Positions 42,445-51,719 of a stretch of DNA of 64,000 bases are shown one piece after another; positions within the stretch are counted from its first letter, which is position 1, and each line of letters starts with the position of its first letter. The notes beneath the pieces were generated by a model. It saw nothing but the letters and a program-made list of their open reading frames with translations. It made no database searches and was not told the DNA's origin. The stretch is from BCD1 sp942492125 (lineage in GTDB: Bacteria > Bacteroidota > Bacteroidia > Chitinophagales > Saprospiraceae). Made by a program: the position numbers and the translations under genes. Location: NCBI GenBank assembly GCA_942492125.1, contig CALODM010000025.1, positions 124,001-188,000 on the forward strand, written 5' to 3'.

Positions 42445-44550
42445 TTAGGACTGCTTGATCAGATCGTGCATGATCTTCAAGGTTTCATCGATATAGACAT
42501 CTTTGGAAACTGATTTGATCCAATCGGTATTTCTGGCTTCCTTAGACTCGTCAGCATGGATGGAAGGCAGATCAACTTCGAGGTTTTTGATACCATCAAC
42601 CACTTCTGTTTTGAACATATCTTTATATAATGCAGACTCCTTATCCTGCTTTTCTTTTTCCTGGAGATAAGATTCCAAATCCAGGCTGAGTGCCGTTTCT
42701 TTTTCCTGACGCTCATATCTGCGGGCATTTTCCAGAATTTTCCTGAAAGCATCGCTATTGGCGATTCGCTTTTCACTATTCATTCGGATTTCCTCGACAT
42801 TTTTAACTTTCATCACATTCTGCTCGTATTCAACCGGAGCAATCTCATCCCAGGACAAGCAGTATTTTTCCTCTCTTTCCCCTGATTTGATAAAATGGTA
42901 GCTGTCCGGTAAAATGATATCCGGAATGACACCTTTTTGCTGCGTAGAGCTGCCGTCGATGCGATAGAACTTCTGCATGGTCAGTTTGAGATCTCCAAGG
43001 GGTTTATACTCCTCATAACCATTCACTGTTCTGTCGAGTGGAATAAACCGTTGTACGGTTCCTTTTCCAAAAGTCGATTTACTGCCTACGATCACTGCAC
43101 GACCATAATCCTGCATGGCTGCGGCCAGAATCTCGGAAGCTGACGCGCTCCCGGAATTTACCATGACCACCAATGGCCCGTCGTAATTGACGTTCTGATT
43201 ATAATCTTTAAGCACTTCAGGGCTTTTATCTTTTGATTTAACCTGAACAATGGGTCCTCTTTCAATGAAAAATCCAGACATTTTGACTACATCACGCAAA
43301 GAACCTCCTCCGTTATTCCTCAGGTCGAGAATGATCCCGTCCACATTGGCTGCTTGGAGTTTTTCCAACTCTTTGGCAACATCAGGCGCGCAGAAACGTC
43401 CATCCTCATTTTCAAAATCAGCATAAAAACTCGGGAGGTAGAGATAACCAATCTTCTCTCCTTCTTTTTCTCCATCCAGGATCAAAGATTTGGCAAACCG
43501 TTCGTCTATAACCACTATATCTCTGACAATAGTAACATCTTTAATGGTTCCGTCACCTTTTTTAACTGTAAGGGTAACCTTGGTTCCTTTATCACCGCGA
43601 ATCAGTTGGACAACATCGTCGATCACCATCCCTTTGATATCTACAGGTTCTTCATTTTCCTGGGAGACCTTCATGATGATATCATTCTCTTCCAGTTCTT
43701 TCCCCTTCCAGGCAGGACCGCCAACGACAATGCTGGAGACCTTCGTATAATCATCTTCTGTCAGTAAACGCGCACCGATACCTTCGAGACGGCCACTAAA
43801 ACTGATGTTGAAGTTTTCTTTATCAATGGGTTTAAAATAGTTGGTATGTGGATCAAATACGGAAGTTATTGAATTGAGGAAATATCCCAATCGATCGCTC
43901 CTTTTGAGTTTACGCATACGCTCATACCAGCCATCAAACATTTCGAGCACTTCCTGCCTTGATTCCTGCTCCAATGCTTCGGCTGACTTTTGCTCTCCCT
44001 CTTCTCCTACTTCCTTTTGTGCTTCAAGCTTATCCGCATAACGGGTTAAAGTTTCATACTTGAGATATTTTCTCCAAAAATCTTTCAACTCAGCATCGTT
44101 CTTAGGCAAGTCCCGCTTTTCACCGTCCATTTCCACTTTTTCCCTGATGGTAAAATCAAATGGTTTGGCAAGGATATCTCTATAAAAACCCTGTGTTTTG
44201 TCCAGGTTCCTATCAAAGATCTCGAGTGAAAGATTAAAAAACTCATAGGATCCTTGCCGGGCTTCGTCGTCAATGAATTTTTTGTATTGTTCAAGTTGTT
44301 TAATGTCTTCCCGGGTAGCAAATCTTCCATTGCCATAAAGTTGACCTGTATAATTATCGAAAACCAATTCCGAGAAATCGTCATTAATTTCCCTTGGCTG
44401 ATAGTGCATATAATCAAGTCCCCTCAAAATAGTATGCATCAATACTGCCTCCTTCTCTTCATTTGTACCTTGTGGCAACATGGTAGCTGCCCAAAACAAA
44501 AGCGCCAATACTAAAACAGACAGATAAATTATTCCTTTTTTGATCTTCAT
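42445..44550 (-). CDS. Carboxy-terminal processing protease (S41, Prc/tail-specific type)
   Basis: 701 residues. A single N-terminal membrane segment (about 5-25) anchors or exports it. A large N-terminal helical part (to about 230) precedes a PDZ domain (about 240-350, ARLLTEDDYTKVSSIVVGGP) and the S41 catalytic core: DGIILDLRNNGGGSLRDVV, the catalytic Ser in VNSGSASASEIL and the Lys in SKSTFGKGTVQRF. This is the Bacteroidota form of Prc, with a long C-terminal extension rich in charged helices. It trims periplasmic proteins at the C-terminus. Confidence 0.95.
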   Translation of the reverse strand: MKIKKGIIYLSVLVLALLFWAATMLPQGTNEEKEAVLMHTILRGLDYMHYQPREINDDFSELVFDNYTGQLYGNGRFATREDIKQLEQYKKFIDDEARQGSYEFFNLSLEIFDRNLDKTQGFYRDILAKPFDFTIREKVEMDGEKRDLPKNDAELKDFWRKYLKYETLTRYADKLEAQKEVGEEGEQKSAEALEQESRQEVLEMFDGWYERMRKLKRSDRLGYFLNSITSVFDPHTNYFKPIDKENFNISFSGRLEGIGARLLTEDDYTKVSSIVVGGPAWKGKELEENDIIMKVSQENEEPVDIKGMVIDDVVQLIRGDKGTKVTLTVKKGDGTIKDVTIVRDIVVIDERFAKSLILDGEKEGEKIGYLYLPSFYADFENEDGRFCAPDVAKELEKLQAANVDGIILDLRNNGGGSLRDVVKMSGFFIERGPIVQVKSKDKSPEVLKDYNQNVNYDGPLVVMVNSGSASASEILAAAMQDYGRAVIVGSKSTFGKGTVQRFIPLDRTVNGYEEYKPLGDLKLTMQKFYRIDGSSTQQKGVIPDIILPDSYHFIKSGEREEKYCLSWDEIAPVEYEQNVMKVKNVEEIRMNSEKRIANSDAFRKILENARRYERQEKETALSLDLESYLQEKEKQDKESALYKDMFKTEVVDGIKNLEVDLPSIHADESKEARNTDWIKSVSKDVYIDETLKIMHDLIKQS

Positions 44551-44850
44551 AATTTCTAATTTTCTTGCAACAACAAGGATGAATTATTTCACAAAACGTT
44601 GCACGCCCCATCGACGTAACCACTCTTATAAACGGAAAAAAAACGGTTTTAGTTAAGAAGAGCGATAAAAATAAAGGATTTTATACCAAAATACTGAAAT
44701 TAAAAAGCCGGGAGTCTACTTTTTAACAAAACGATAACAAGATTTTAAAAATTACGAATAGTAGAATTACTAAGTTCAGGAAAGAATACAGGTTGGAAAA
44801 CCTCATTCCTAAACAATTCGTAATTAAAAATTCGTAATTCGTAATTATTA
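44551..44850. other. Intergenic region with AATTCGTAATT repeats
   Basis: 300 AT-rich bases between the S41 protease and MoxR genes. AATTCGTAATT occurs three times (44815-44825, 44829-44839, 44836-44846), two overlapping; a related AATTACGAATT lies at 59534-59544. No gene or promoter consensus found. Confidence 0.5.
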
Positions 44851-45945
44851 TCACCTCGGCACTTCCACGCTTTTCATGATATCCAATATGACGCTGCGGG
44901 TATCCACGCCTTCCATTTCCCTTTCGGGAGTGAGAATAACCCTGTGGTTGAGTACCGGGTAGGATACGTATTGAATATCATCCGGCGTAACAAAATCACG
45001 GCCATTCATGGCAGCGAGGGCTTTGGAAGTTTTCATCAAAGCCAGTGATGCCCTTGGGGAGGCTCCGAGGAAAAGATCCGGATTATTCCGCGTCTCATGC
45101 ACGATCCCTGCGATATAATCCAGCAATTCATCTTTGATGTGTACCTTTTCGATGAGTTCGCGACAAACTTTTACATCTTTGGTTGTGAATACGGCTGAAA
45201 CATCCTCCACACTTTTCATGTCAAAATCATTGGCAAAGCGTTTCAGGATGGCTTTTTCATCATCCAGGTCCGGATAGTCGACATGGATTTTGAATATAAA
45301 GCGATCTAATTGTGCTTCGGGTAGTTTATAGGTACCTTCCTGTTCGATCGGGTTTTGCGTAGCCACCACAAAAAACGGAAAGTCAAAAAGATAAGTGGTT
45401 CCATCTGCAGTCACCTGACGTTCTTCCATGACCTCAAACATGGCTGCCTGCGTTTTGGCAGGAGCCCGGTTGATCTCATCCACGAGTACAACGTTCGCAA
45501 AAATAGGTCCTTTTTTGAAGGTGAATTCGGAAGTTTTAAGGTTAAAAACCGTCGTTCCGATAACATCACTCGGCATCAGGTCGGGTGTAAACTGTATCCG
45601 GGAAAATTCCGTATCGAGGGTTTTGGCCATCAATTTGGCCATCAAAGTCTTGGCGATCCCCGGCACTCCTTCCACCAAAACGTGTCCTCCGGTGAACAGA
45701 GCAGTTAGTAATAATTCAATAAACTCATCCTGCCCAACAATGACCTTCGATATCTGTTCTTTGACCTTTTCCACAACATTGGTTACCGGCGACAAATCAA
45801 GCCTGCTCTGTTGCCAGCGTTCCTGACCTTCAGGGACTACCGGCTGCTCCGTCAACTCGGGTTTTACTTCTTCCGGGTTGGATTCTGGAACCAAAGGATC
45901 ATTGTTTTCCAATTCCTGGTTTTCATTTAATTCGTCAACGCTCAT
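44851..45945 (-). CDS. MoxR family AAA+ ATPase
   Basis: 364 residues. An acidic Pro/Glu-rich N-terminal tail (about 1-45) precedes the MoxR core: Walker A GVPGIAKT (residues 93-100), Walker B VVLVDEINRAPAKTQ, and sensor region FVVATQNPIEQEGTYKLPE. MoxR ATPases act as chaperones for metal or peptide insertion into partner proteins, often with DUF58/VWA proteins. Those partners are not here; instead DUF4350 and DUF4129 membrane genes lie upstream, separated by the gene at 46075-46743. It has its own -7 element (46014-46021). Confidence 0.94.
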   Translation of the reverse strand: MSVDELNENQELENNDPLVPESNPEEVKPELTEQPVVPEGQERWQQSRLDLSPVTNVVEKVKEQISKVIVGQDEFIELLLTALFTGGHVLVEGVPGIAKTLMAKLMAKTLDTEFSRIQFTPDLMPSDVIGTTVFNLKTSEFTFKKGPIFANVVLVDEINRAPAKTQAAMFEVMEERQVTADGTTYLFDFPFFVVATQNPIEQEGTYKLPEAQLDRFIFKIHVDYPDLDDEKAILKRFANDFDMKSVEDVSAVFTTKDVKVCRELIEKVHIKDELLDYIAGIVHETRNNPDLFLGASPRASLALMKTSKALAAMNGRDFVTPDDIQYVSYPVLNHRVILTPEREMEGVDTRSVILDIMKSVEVPR

Positions 45946-46013
45946 TTATTATCGTTTAATCTTTTTAAAGCAGGTATCCCGGGGTTCACGGTTTTACCGG
46001 TCGCCACAGCACC

Positions 46014-46021
46014 CAAATATA
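46014..46021 (-). promoter_or_regulatory. -7 element of the MoxR gene
   Basis: TATATTTG on the reverse strand, exact to TAnnTTTG, about 70 bases before the start codon. The -33 position is poor. Confidence 0.4.
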
Positions 46022-46074
46022 GTACTTTCTTTTTCAAGTTAATTGATTCAGTCACATTTTTAAGTGGCAGGATA

Positions 46075-46743
46075 TCAATGTCCAAGCTTTCGCTGAACGC
46101 CCACCTCAACATATTGCCGGATAGATCCAACCCTATGATTAAATAGGTTCTGAAACTCATCCAACCATCCCCAGTGCAATTGAACCTGCGGGACAATTGA
46201 CCAATTTTGGCCCAATGGAAATTTAAGCGCTATTCTCATGTGAGGCCCCAAACCAAAAGAAGCATCAATTTTACCTTCGATCGGCGTATAGGTGGTCTCC
46301 ATATTATATCGCCAGGAACTTTTTCGCGCAGTGGATTGGGTGCCAACTAAAAAATTGATATTTACCCCAAAATTGATTTCTATTCGTTTATGTAATTCAA
46401 AATTCAGAGGATAGATCACCAGTCCAATTTTCTGCTTATCGGCAAGAACCCGACTCCCATTTCCTCCTCCTAGCCCTCCATCAGAAGAAAAGGATTTACC
46501 ATTATATTTTTCATACCTTAAATGAAACATCAAGGACATATGCTCAATCTTGACGTCATTCAAATATAGACTAAAAACATAACCTCCGCCAACTTCATTA
46601 GAAGTTGAAAAGTGAGGGGACTCATCCCGGGCGAAATCATAAAAACTATTCGCCAGGATCCCTCCGGAGAAACCGATACTTTGGCCTTGCAGTAAATTGA
46701 GGCCCCCTAAAAGCATGATAAGCAATAGTAAGATTTTCATCAT
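46075..46743 (-). CDS. Putative outer-membrane protein
   Basis: 222 residues, not recognised. Signal peptide to about residue 20 (LNLLQGQ). The mature part has Gly-rich amphipathic strands (ILANSFYDFARDE, FHLRYEKYNGKSF, EINFGVNINFLVG, WSIVPQVQLHWGW, ending RQYVEVGVQRKLG) fitting a small beta-barrel. It sits between the DUF4350 and MoxR genes but is not of their families, so it was probably inserted in this locus. Confidence 0.65.
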   Translation of the reverse strand: MMKILLLLIMLLGGLNLLQGQSIGFSGGILANSFYDFARDESPHFSTSNEVGGGYVFSLYLNDVKIEHMSLMFHLRYEKYNGKSFSSDGGLGGGNGSRVLADKQKIGLVIYPLNFELHKRIEINFGVNINFLVGTQSTARKSSWRYNMETTYTPIEGKIDASFGLGPHMRIALKFPLGQNWSIVPQVQLHWGWLDEFQNLFNHRVGSIRQYVEVGVQRKLGH

Positions 46744-46973
46744 TGGTTTTTGATTGATTTCTTTTTAATCAAATTCTTTGCCTCAAGTACGAATTAAGTC
46801 TTTTAAGCACAGAGTGCTCAGAGGAAGCACAGAGGTACTGTGTTAAAAAACAACATTGGAACAACTTGAAACCATTTGAAACTAAACTGTACTGAACCGC
46901 AGAACCTACCTTCCATCGCGCAGTAGGCAGGTATCGAATTTCCAATTTCCAATGCAGAAGTTTTATAAACACC

Positions 46974-48254
46974 CTACCGCACATCTCCCGCCTTATAAAA
47001 TGCAGCCATGGCTTTATAGAACTCGATCAAGGCATCTGCCGAAAGAAAACGGGTATTTTCGATATTGCGGTACATCGTAAAAAGCTTGTCGATGATCTCT
47101 TTGGATACACCGGATTTCTGGGCAAGTTTTTCCTCGAATTTTTCATCTCCCTCCTGAAAATGAAGCCCGTAAGATTCCCGGACATCTACGTGAAATAATT
47201 TCATCTTTTGTAATGCCAGCTGGCGATGGTTGTTTTGCAAAAAGTAAAGTCTTCCAATCGTTCTGACAAACTGTAATGAGCTATTGGTATTAGGTTCCAA
47301 TACAGGAATGATCCGTTCTCTTCTTTTTACCCGGAAAACGAGGTACAAAAGCCCCATGGACAGCAAAAGATACCAGGCCCATTTCAAAGGAGGTTGAGAA
47401 AGAATATATTGCAATGGGCTTTTGGAGGAAAGATTCCTGTTGAATCCACCGCCACTGCGGTTATTCATGGACCGGGCCACACTCTCGGGAACACGGCTGT
47501 ATTCATCCCAATAGATGGGGCCATCATTCAAATGGGAGAAAACCCTGTTGGCATAATTATAGGCTTGCTGCTCCAGCATATTGACGTTGGTAAAAGCCAG
47601 TGGAGTGGTATGCAAATAAAAGTATCCATCACCATATTCCACCCTGGCGAAATTGATGTATTCTTCGTTGATGTATCCTAATTCCGCAAAAGCGCCTTCG
47701 CTGTCACAAAAATATTCGGGATAAAAATACCTCCACTGATAAGGTTGCGCCCCGTAACGGGAAAGATAGACATATTCACTTTGACGCTCTTTTTTTAAAT
47801 TCGGATGGGCTAAACTCAAGGTGACGGCAGTATCCTGAAAAGCCGAAAAGTCATTCCATAGAGAAGGTTCACACTCACCATCATAGAGGTAAAACATCAG
47901 GTTGTGTGGAATGTAATTACAGAACAAAAACACATTGTTGCCATTGACCGCAAAATCAATCAGCTGACTGACATCCATCTCAGACAAATACATGCTTTGC
48001 CCGACGAATACATAGTTGGAAAATACTTCCGGGGCTTCCGGCAATCCTGCTGTCAAACTATCCTTGAGGACGATGAATTCCCGGCCGGAAGCTTTCAGTA
48101 ATTCTGTGATGATTTTTGTACCATACGGGTCCTTACCTTTTTGATGGTAGTGCTCCTGCCAGTTATAGGTCTTTTTGGAACCTAGAAAGTAAACGGCAAT
48201 CAGGATAAGGACTGCTGCACCAATGAGGTAGAAAATGTAATTGTTTCTTTTCAT
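46974..48254 (-). CDS. DUF4350 domain membrane protein
   Basis: 426 residues. N-terminal membrane helix (about 6-24, FYLIGAAVLILIAVYFLG), a soluble DUF4350 domain (about 30-240; KGKDPYGTKIITELLKASG, later ALSDLI-type NVFLFCNYIP), a second membrane helix near 285-305 (WAWYLLLSMGLLYLVFRV) and a cytoplasmic helical tail. DUF4350 proteins go with DUF4129 and MoxR ATPases in a conserved membrane module of unknown role. Its start overlaps the end of the DUF4129 gene by 4 bases, so they are coupled. Confidence 0.9.
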   Translation of the reverse strand: MKRNNYIFYLIGAAVLILIAVYFLGSKKTYNWQEHYHQKGKDPYGTKIITELLKASGREFIVLKDSLTAGLPEAPEVFSNYVFVGQSMYLSEMDVSQLIDFAVNGNNVFLFCNYIPHNLMFYLYDGECEPSLWNDFSAFQDTAVTLSLAHPNLKKERQSEYVYLSRYGAQPYQWRYFYPEYFCDSEGAFAELGYINEEYINFARVEYGDGYFYLHTTPLAFTNVNMLEQQAYNYANRVFSHLNDGPIYWDEYSRVPESVARSMNNRSGGGFNRNLSSKSPLQYILSQPPLKWAWYLLLSMGLLYLVFRVKRRERIIPVLEPNTNSSLQFVRTIGRLYFLQNNHRQLALQKMKLFHVDVRESYGLHFQEGDEKFEEKLAQKSGVSKEIIDKLFTMYRNIENTRFLSADALIEFYKAMAAFYKAGDVR

Positions 48255-48973
48255 TGAATACCGTTTTTGACCTTATCGGAAAAAATTTCAAAAACGGGAG
48301 CGAGTGCTTCGAATTCCTGTTGTTCAAGCGCTACATTTCCATACCAGATACGTTCAAAGATATTGGTCAGCGATTTAAAATCACTTTTCAACTGAGGTTC
48401 TTTAATTTCATACAGATAGGTACGGTTGGTCTTGTCTTTTTTCCATTTAATAATTCCGGCCAGGGTAAGCGACTTCAATATATTGAGGTAGTATAAACGG
48501 ATAGCCATAGAGTAATTACCCTCAGCAATGGCCTTGGCGAGGTAACTATCGATATCCGACTTTTCAATATTTTCTTCAATTTTTTCGATGATCTCTTCTT
48601 CCGTGGGTACCGGTGTTTTATCAATTTTTTTGTTCTGGTTTTGCACCACGTAATAAATGATGACACCGATCAAAACTGCAAAGAAAAGGATGAGGATCAA
48701 TTTGGCGGGTGCTGACCATTCTCCGAGATCCCAGGAGGGAGGCGGATTACTGTCCCGATCAACGTTCCTGTCCGGGTCTGTAGGTTTTTCTTTTTTTTCT
48801 TTAGGCTTCTCGACTTCGTATTGAACGTCTTTGGTCAGTTGTTCCCATCGCTCATAATCGAGATCACGCTCCACTACTTCAGATCGATTATATTCCTCCG
48901 TAGGTCCCTGTGCCTTCAAGGAAGGGCCCAAAAGAAACATCAGCGAGAGTAAGTATAAAAAGAAGCGATTCAT
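48251..48973 (-). CDS. DUF4129 domain membrane protein
   Basis: 240 residues. Signal peptide to about residue 22, a charged Glu/Lys/Pro-rich periplasmic linker (KPKEKKEKPTDPDRNVDRD), a membrane helix (about 92-112, LILILFFAVLIGVIIYYVV) and a cytoplasmic DUF4129 domain (about 140-240, AIRLYYLNILKSLTLAGIIK). Begins the reverse-strand DUF4129-DUF4350 pair. Related domains occur at the C-terminus of transglutaminase-like proteins. Confidence 0.88.
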   Translation of the reverse strand: MNRFFLYLLSLMFLLGPSLKAQGPTEEYNRSEVVERDLDYERWEQLTKDVQYEVEKPKEKKEKPTDPDRNVDRDSNPPPSWDLGEWSAPAKLILILFFAVLIGVIIYYVVQNQNKKIDKTPVPTEEEIIEKIEENIEKSDIDSYLAKAIAEGNYSMAIRLYYLNILKSLTLAGIIKWKKDKTNRTYLYEIKEPQLKSDFKSLTNIFERIWYGNVALEQQEFEALAPVFEIFSDKVKNGIQ

Positions 48974-49052
48974 TCGGTAAAGATAATTATTTTAATACAA
49001 GTTCGAGGTCATGGAATAAATGTAAAGTTCAAAAGTGTTTTTTAATTAATGC

Positions 49053-49496
49053 TCATCTTTTGCGTAAAAAAAACTCCTTTAACAGCTGGCTACACGCTTC
49101 TTCTTTTACCCCGTATTCAATTTTGGTCTTTGGGTGTAAAACCTTTTTACCAAACCGCATAAATCCTTTTTTATCGTCTGCCGCCCCGTACACGATCCTT
49201 CCCAATTGGGCCCAATGGGCTGCTCCGGCACACATAACGCAGGGTTCAAGGGTTACATACAACGTACATTCATTGAGGTATTTACTCCCCAGGAAATTGG
49301 CTGCCGCAGTAATGGCAATAATTTCTGCATGAGCGGTAACATCCTTGAGCAGTTCCGTCTGATTATGGGCGCGGGCAATTATTTTATTCTGACAAACAAC
49401 AACGGCTCCGACGGGAATTTCCCCTTTAAGGGCAGCCACTTTAGCCTGTTTGATGGCCTGTTCCATGTAATGCTCATCACTGTTAACGGTTAACAT
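49053..49496 (-). CDS. tadA: tRNA-adenosine deaminase/nucleoside deaminase
   Basis: 147 residues. Zinc-dependent cytidine-deaminase fold with HAE (His56, Glu58) in VTAHAEIIAI and PCVMC (Cys86, Cys89) in LEPCVMCAGAAHW. The sequence is close to TadA, which deaminates A34 to inosine in tRNA-Arg; a guanine deaminase of the same family cannot be fully excluded. It diverges from guaB across 49 bases. Confidence 0.9.
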   Translation of the reverse strand: MLTVNSDEHYMEQAIKQAKVAALKGEIPVGAVVVCQNKIIARAHNQTELLKDVTAHAEIIAITAAANFLGSKYLNECTLYVTLEPCVMCAGAAHWAQLGRIVYGAADDKKGFMRFGKKVLHPKTKIEYGVKEEACSQLLKEFFLRKR

Positions 49497-49534
49497 TTTT
49501 AATTATTTAATTATCTTTTAAATTTTATTTTCAA

Positions 49535-49542
49535 TACTTTTG
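49535..49542 (+). promoter_or_regulatory. -7 element directly before guaB
   Basis: TACTTTTG, exact to TAnnTTTG, ending 3 bases before the guaB ATG. No strong -33 at the right distance. If used, the transcript would start at or just after the start codon. Confidence 0.4.
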
Positions 49543-49545
49543 CGG

Positions 49546-51030
49546 ATGGAAAATCAAGAAGCAATCAGAAATAAGTTTTTCGAAGAAGGTTTAACCTTTG
49601 ACGATGTCCTCTTACTCCCGGCCTATTCAGAGGTTCTTCCAAGGGAGGTTGACTTTTCAACCAAGATCACACGCAATTTAACCCTTAATGCTCCGATCGT
49701 TTCTGCCGCCATGGATACGGTGACAGAGAACAAACTCGCTATAGCCATCGCCCGTATGGGTGGTATTGGTATCATCCATAAGAATATGACTATCGCGGAG
49801 CAGGCCGAGCAGGTTCGCAGTGTTAAACGCTCAGAGAGCGGTATGATCGTCGATCCTGTAACCTTAAAGGCCGATGCCACCATTGCTGATGCCATGTCCC
49901 TGATGCGTCGCTTCAAAATCGGAGGTATTCCCGTAATTGATGACCAGGGTAAACTCGTAGGTATCCTCACGAATCGTGATCTGCGCTTTGAAACAGAGAT
50001 GAACCTGCCGGTAAAGGAGTTAATGACTTCTAAAAACCTGGTAATCGCTCCCGTTGGAACCAACCTCGAACAGGCAAGAATCATTTTGCAGAAGCATAAA
50101 ATTGAAAAGCTGCCTGTTGTGGACGAATCCGGATTTCTTGCCGGACTCATTACCTACAAAGATATTATGAAAGTACAGGATTTTCCGAATTCCTGTAAAG
50201 ATTCTTTGGGACGGCTGGTTGTTGGTGCTGCTGTGGGCGTCACCCCTGACATGATGCAAAGAGTAGATGCCCTGGTAAAGGTCAATGTAGATGTGATCTG
50301 TCTGGATACTGCTCACGGCCATTCCAAAGGTGTTCTCGACGCTATCCGTGCGGTTAAAACGAAATACCCGGATCTCCAGGTCGTTGGTGGCAATGTGGCT
50401 ACCGGAGAAGGAGCCCTCGCCCTGGCAGAAGCCGGAGCTGATGGCATAAAGGTAGGCGTTGGTCCTGGAAGTATTTGTACCACCAGGGTAGTTGCAGGCG
50501 TTGGTGTTCCACAATTGTCAGCCATTTATAAAGCCTACGAAGCTGTCAAACATCTGGGTGTGCCGATTATAGGTGACGGAGGAATACGTTACTCTGGTGA
50601 TGTGGTGAAAGCCCTCGCTGCCGGAGCCAGCTCAATCATGGCCGGAAGTTTATTCGCCGGCGTGGAGGAAGCTCCAGGAGAAACCATCATCTTTCAGGGC
50701 AGAAAATTCAAGGTTTACCGTGGAATGGGATCTTTAGGTGCCATGCAACAAGGATCCAAGGACAGGTACTTTCAGGACGTTGAGGACGATATTAAAAAAC
50801 TGGTACCCGAAGGTATCGAAGGCCGTGTTCCCTATAAAGGTACCCTGGCAGAAGTGATGGTTCAATACCTTGGCGGACTAAGAGCGGGAATGGGGTATTG
50901 CGGGGCTCCAGACCTGAAAAAACTTCGCGAATCGACCTTTGTCAAGATAAGTAGTGCAGGAGTGGCTGAAAGTCACCCACACAATATTACGATCACTAAG
51001 GAATCTCCAAATTACAGCGTTAGGAGTTAA
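49546..51030 (+). CDS. guaB: Inosine-5'-monophosphate dehydrogenase
   Basis: 494 residues from the ATG at 49546; an in-frame TTG two codons up is unlikely. IMPDH oxidises IMP to XMP with NAD+, the committed step of GMP synthesis. The barrel starts EGLTFDDVLLLPAYSEVLPR; two CBS domains occupy about 95-215; the catalytic Cys loop is GVGPGSICTTRVVAGVGVP, then the phosphate loop YRGMGSLGAMQ. Length and all motifs are standard. Confidence 0.98.
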   Translation: MENQEAIRNKFFEEGLTFDDVLLLPAYSEVLPREVDFSTKITRNLTLNAPIVSAAMDTVTENKLAIAIARMGGIGIIHKNMTIAEQAEQVRSVKRSESGMIVDPVTLKADATIADAMSLMRRFKIGGIPVIDDQGKLVGILTNRDLRFETEMNLPVKELMTSKNLVIAPVGTNLEQARIILQKHKIEKLPVVDESGFLAGLITYKDIMKVQDFPNSCKDSLGRLVVGAAVGVTPDMMQRVDALVKVNVDVICLDTAHGHSKGVLDAIRAVKTKYPDLQVVGGNVATGEGALALAEAGADGIKVGVGPGSICTTRVVAGVGVPQLSAIYKAYEAVKHLGVPIIGDGGIRYSGDVVKALAAGASSIMAGSLFAGVEEAPGETIIFQGRKFKVYRGMGSLGAMQQGSKDRYFQDVEDDIKKLVPEGIEGRVPYKGTLAEVMVQYLGGLRAGMGYCGAPDLKKLRESTFVKISSAGVAESHPHNITITKESPNYSVRS

Positions 51031-51038
51031 ATTGGTTT

Positions 51039-51112
51039 CAAGTTACTGGTTGCTGGTTTAAATTTTTCACTGCCAGCCCATAACCAGTAACTTGTATCCA
51101 GCAACCAGCAAC
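51039..51112. repeat. Imperfect inverted repeat of the TTACTGGTTGCTGG family
   Basis: CAAGTTACTGGTT (51039-51051) pairs with AACCAGTAACTTG (51082-51094) across a 30-base loop, and GCTGGTT / CCAGCAACCAGCAACC copies extend it. Related bits occur at 22053-22069, 22231-22244 and 27170-27182. It fills the gap between guaB and the glycosylase gene and may terminate guaB. Confidence 0.55.
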
Positions 51113-51116
51113 CAAA

Positions 51117-51719
51117 ATGCTTCTCCCTCACTCATTTTACCTTTCTGAGGATATCCTGAACCAAAGCAAGGCCCTGCTTGGCAAATTTCTCGTCACCAAT
51201 ATCAATGGTGTTCAAACGGCAGGTATGATCACGGAAACAGAAGCTTACCGCGGCCAGGACGACAAAGCGAGCCATGCCTACAACAATCGACTGACCAAAC
51301 GCACTGCCACCATGTTTCAGGAAGGCGGCTGTGCTTATGTCTATTTGTGTTATGGCATTCACCATTTATTCAATGTGGTTACCGGACCTAAGGGGGTCGC
51401 CAATGCTGTGCTGATCAGAGCCGTTGAACCTTTTGATAATATTGACGTCATAAAGGAAAGAAGACAGATAGATAAATTAAGTCCACAATTATCAGCCGGT
51501 CCAGGCGTTATGAGTATGGCCCTGGGAATCAAAACCGTGCTGAATGGAGAATCCCTTTTGAGTAAAAAAGGTCGGGTATGGATAGAAGACCGTGGGATTT
51601 CCCTGCTTCCAAAAGATATTCAAACCGCCAAAAGGATTGGAGTTGATTATGCAGAAGAATGTGCCCAATGGCCCTGGCGGTTTTATGTAAAGGACTCCAT
51701 TTGGGTAAGTAAAAAATAA
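51117..51719 (+). CDS. DNA-3-methyladenine glycosylase (AAG/MPG family)
   Basis: 200 residues. The family signature TETEAYRGQDDKASHAYN gives the catalytic Glu near residue 42; GCAYVYLCYGIHHLFNVVTG and VLIRAVEP follow as in human AAG. It excises alkylated purines by base excision repair in the cytoplasm. Its TAA overlaps the first base of the next ATG, so it is cotranscribed and coupled with the T9SS plug gene. Confidence 0.96.
   Translation: MLLPHSFYLSEDILNQSKALLGKFLVTNINGVQTAGMITETEAYRGQDDKASHAYNNRLTKRTATMFQEGGCAYVYLCYGIHHLFNVVTGPKGVANAVLIRAVEPFDNIDVIKERRQIDKLSPQLSAGPGVMSMALGIKTVLNGESLLSKKGRVWIEDRGISLLPKDIQTAKRIGVDYAEECAQWPWRFYVKDSIWVSKK

Noticed and set aside
45942..46196. 84-codon open frame between MoxR and the barrel-protein gene
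   Set aside because: It overlaps the 3' end of the barrel-protein gene out of frame and lacks a plausible start or protein-like composition.
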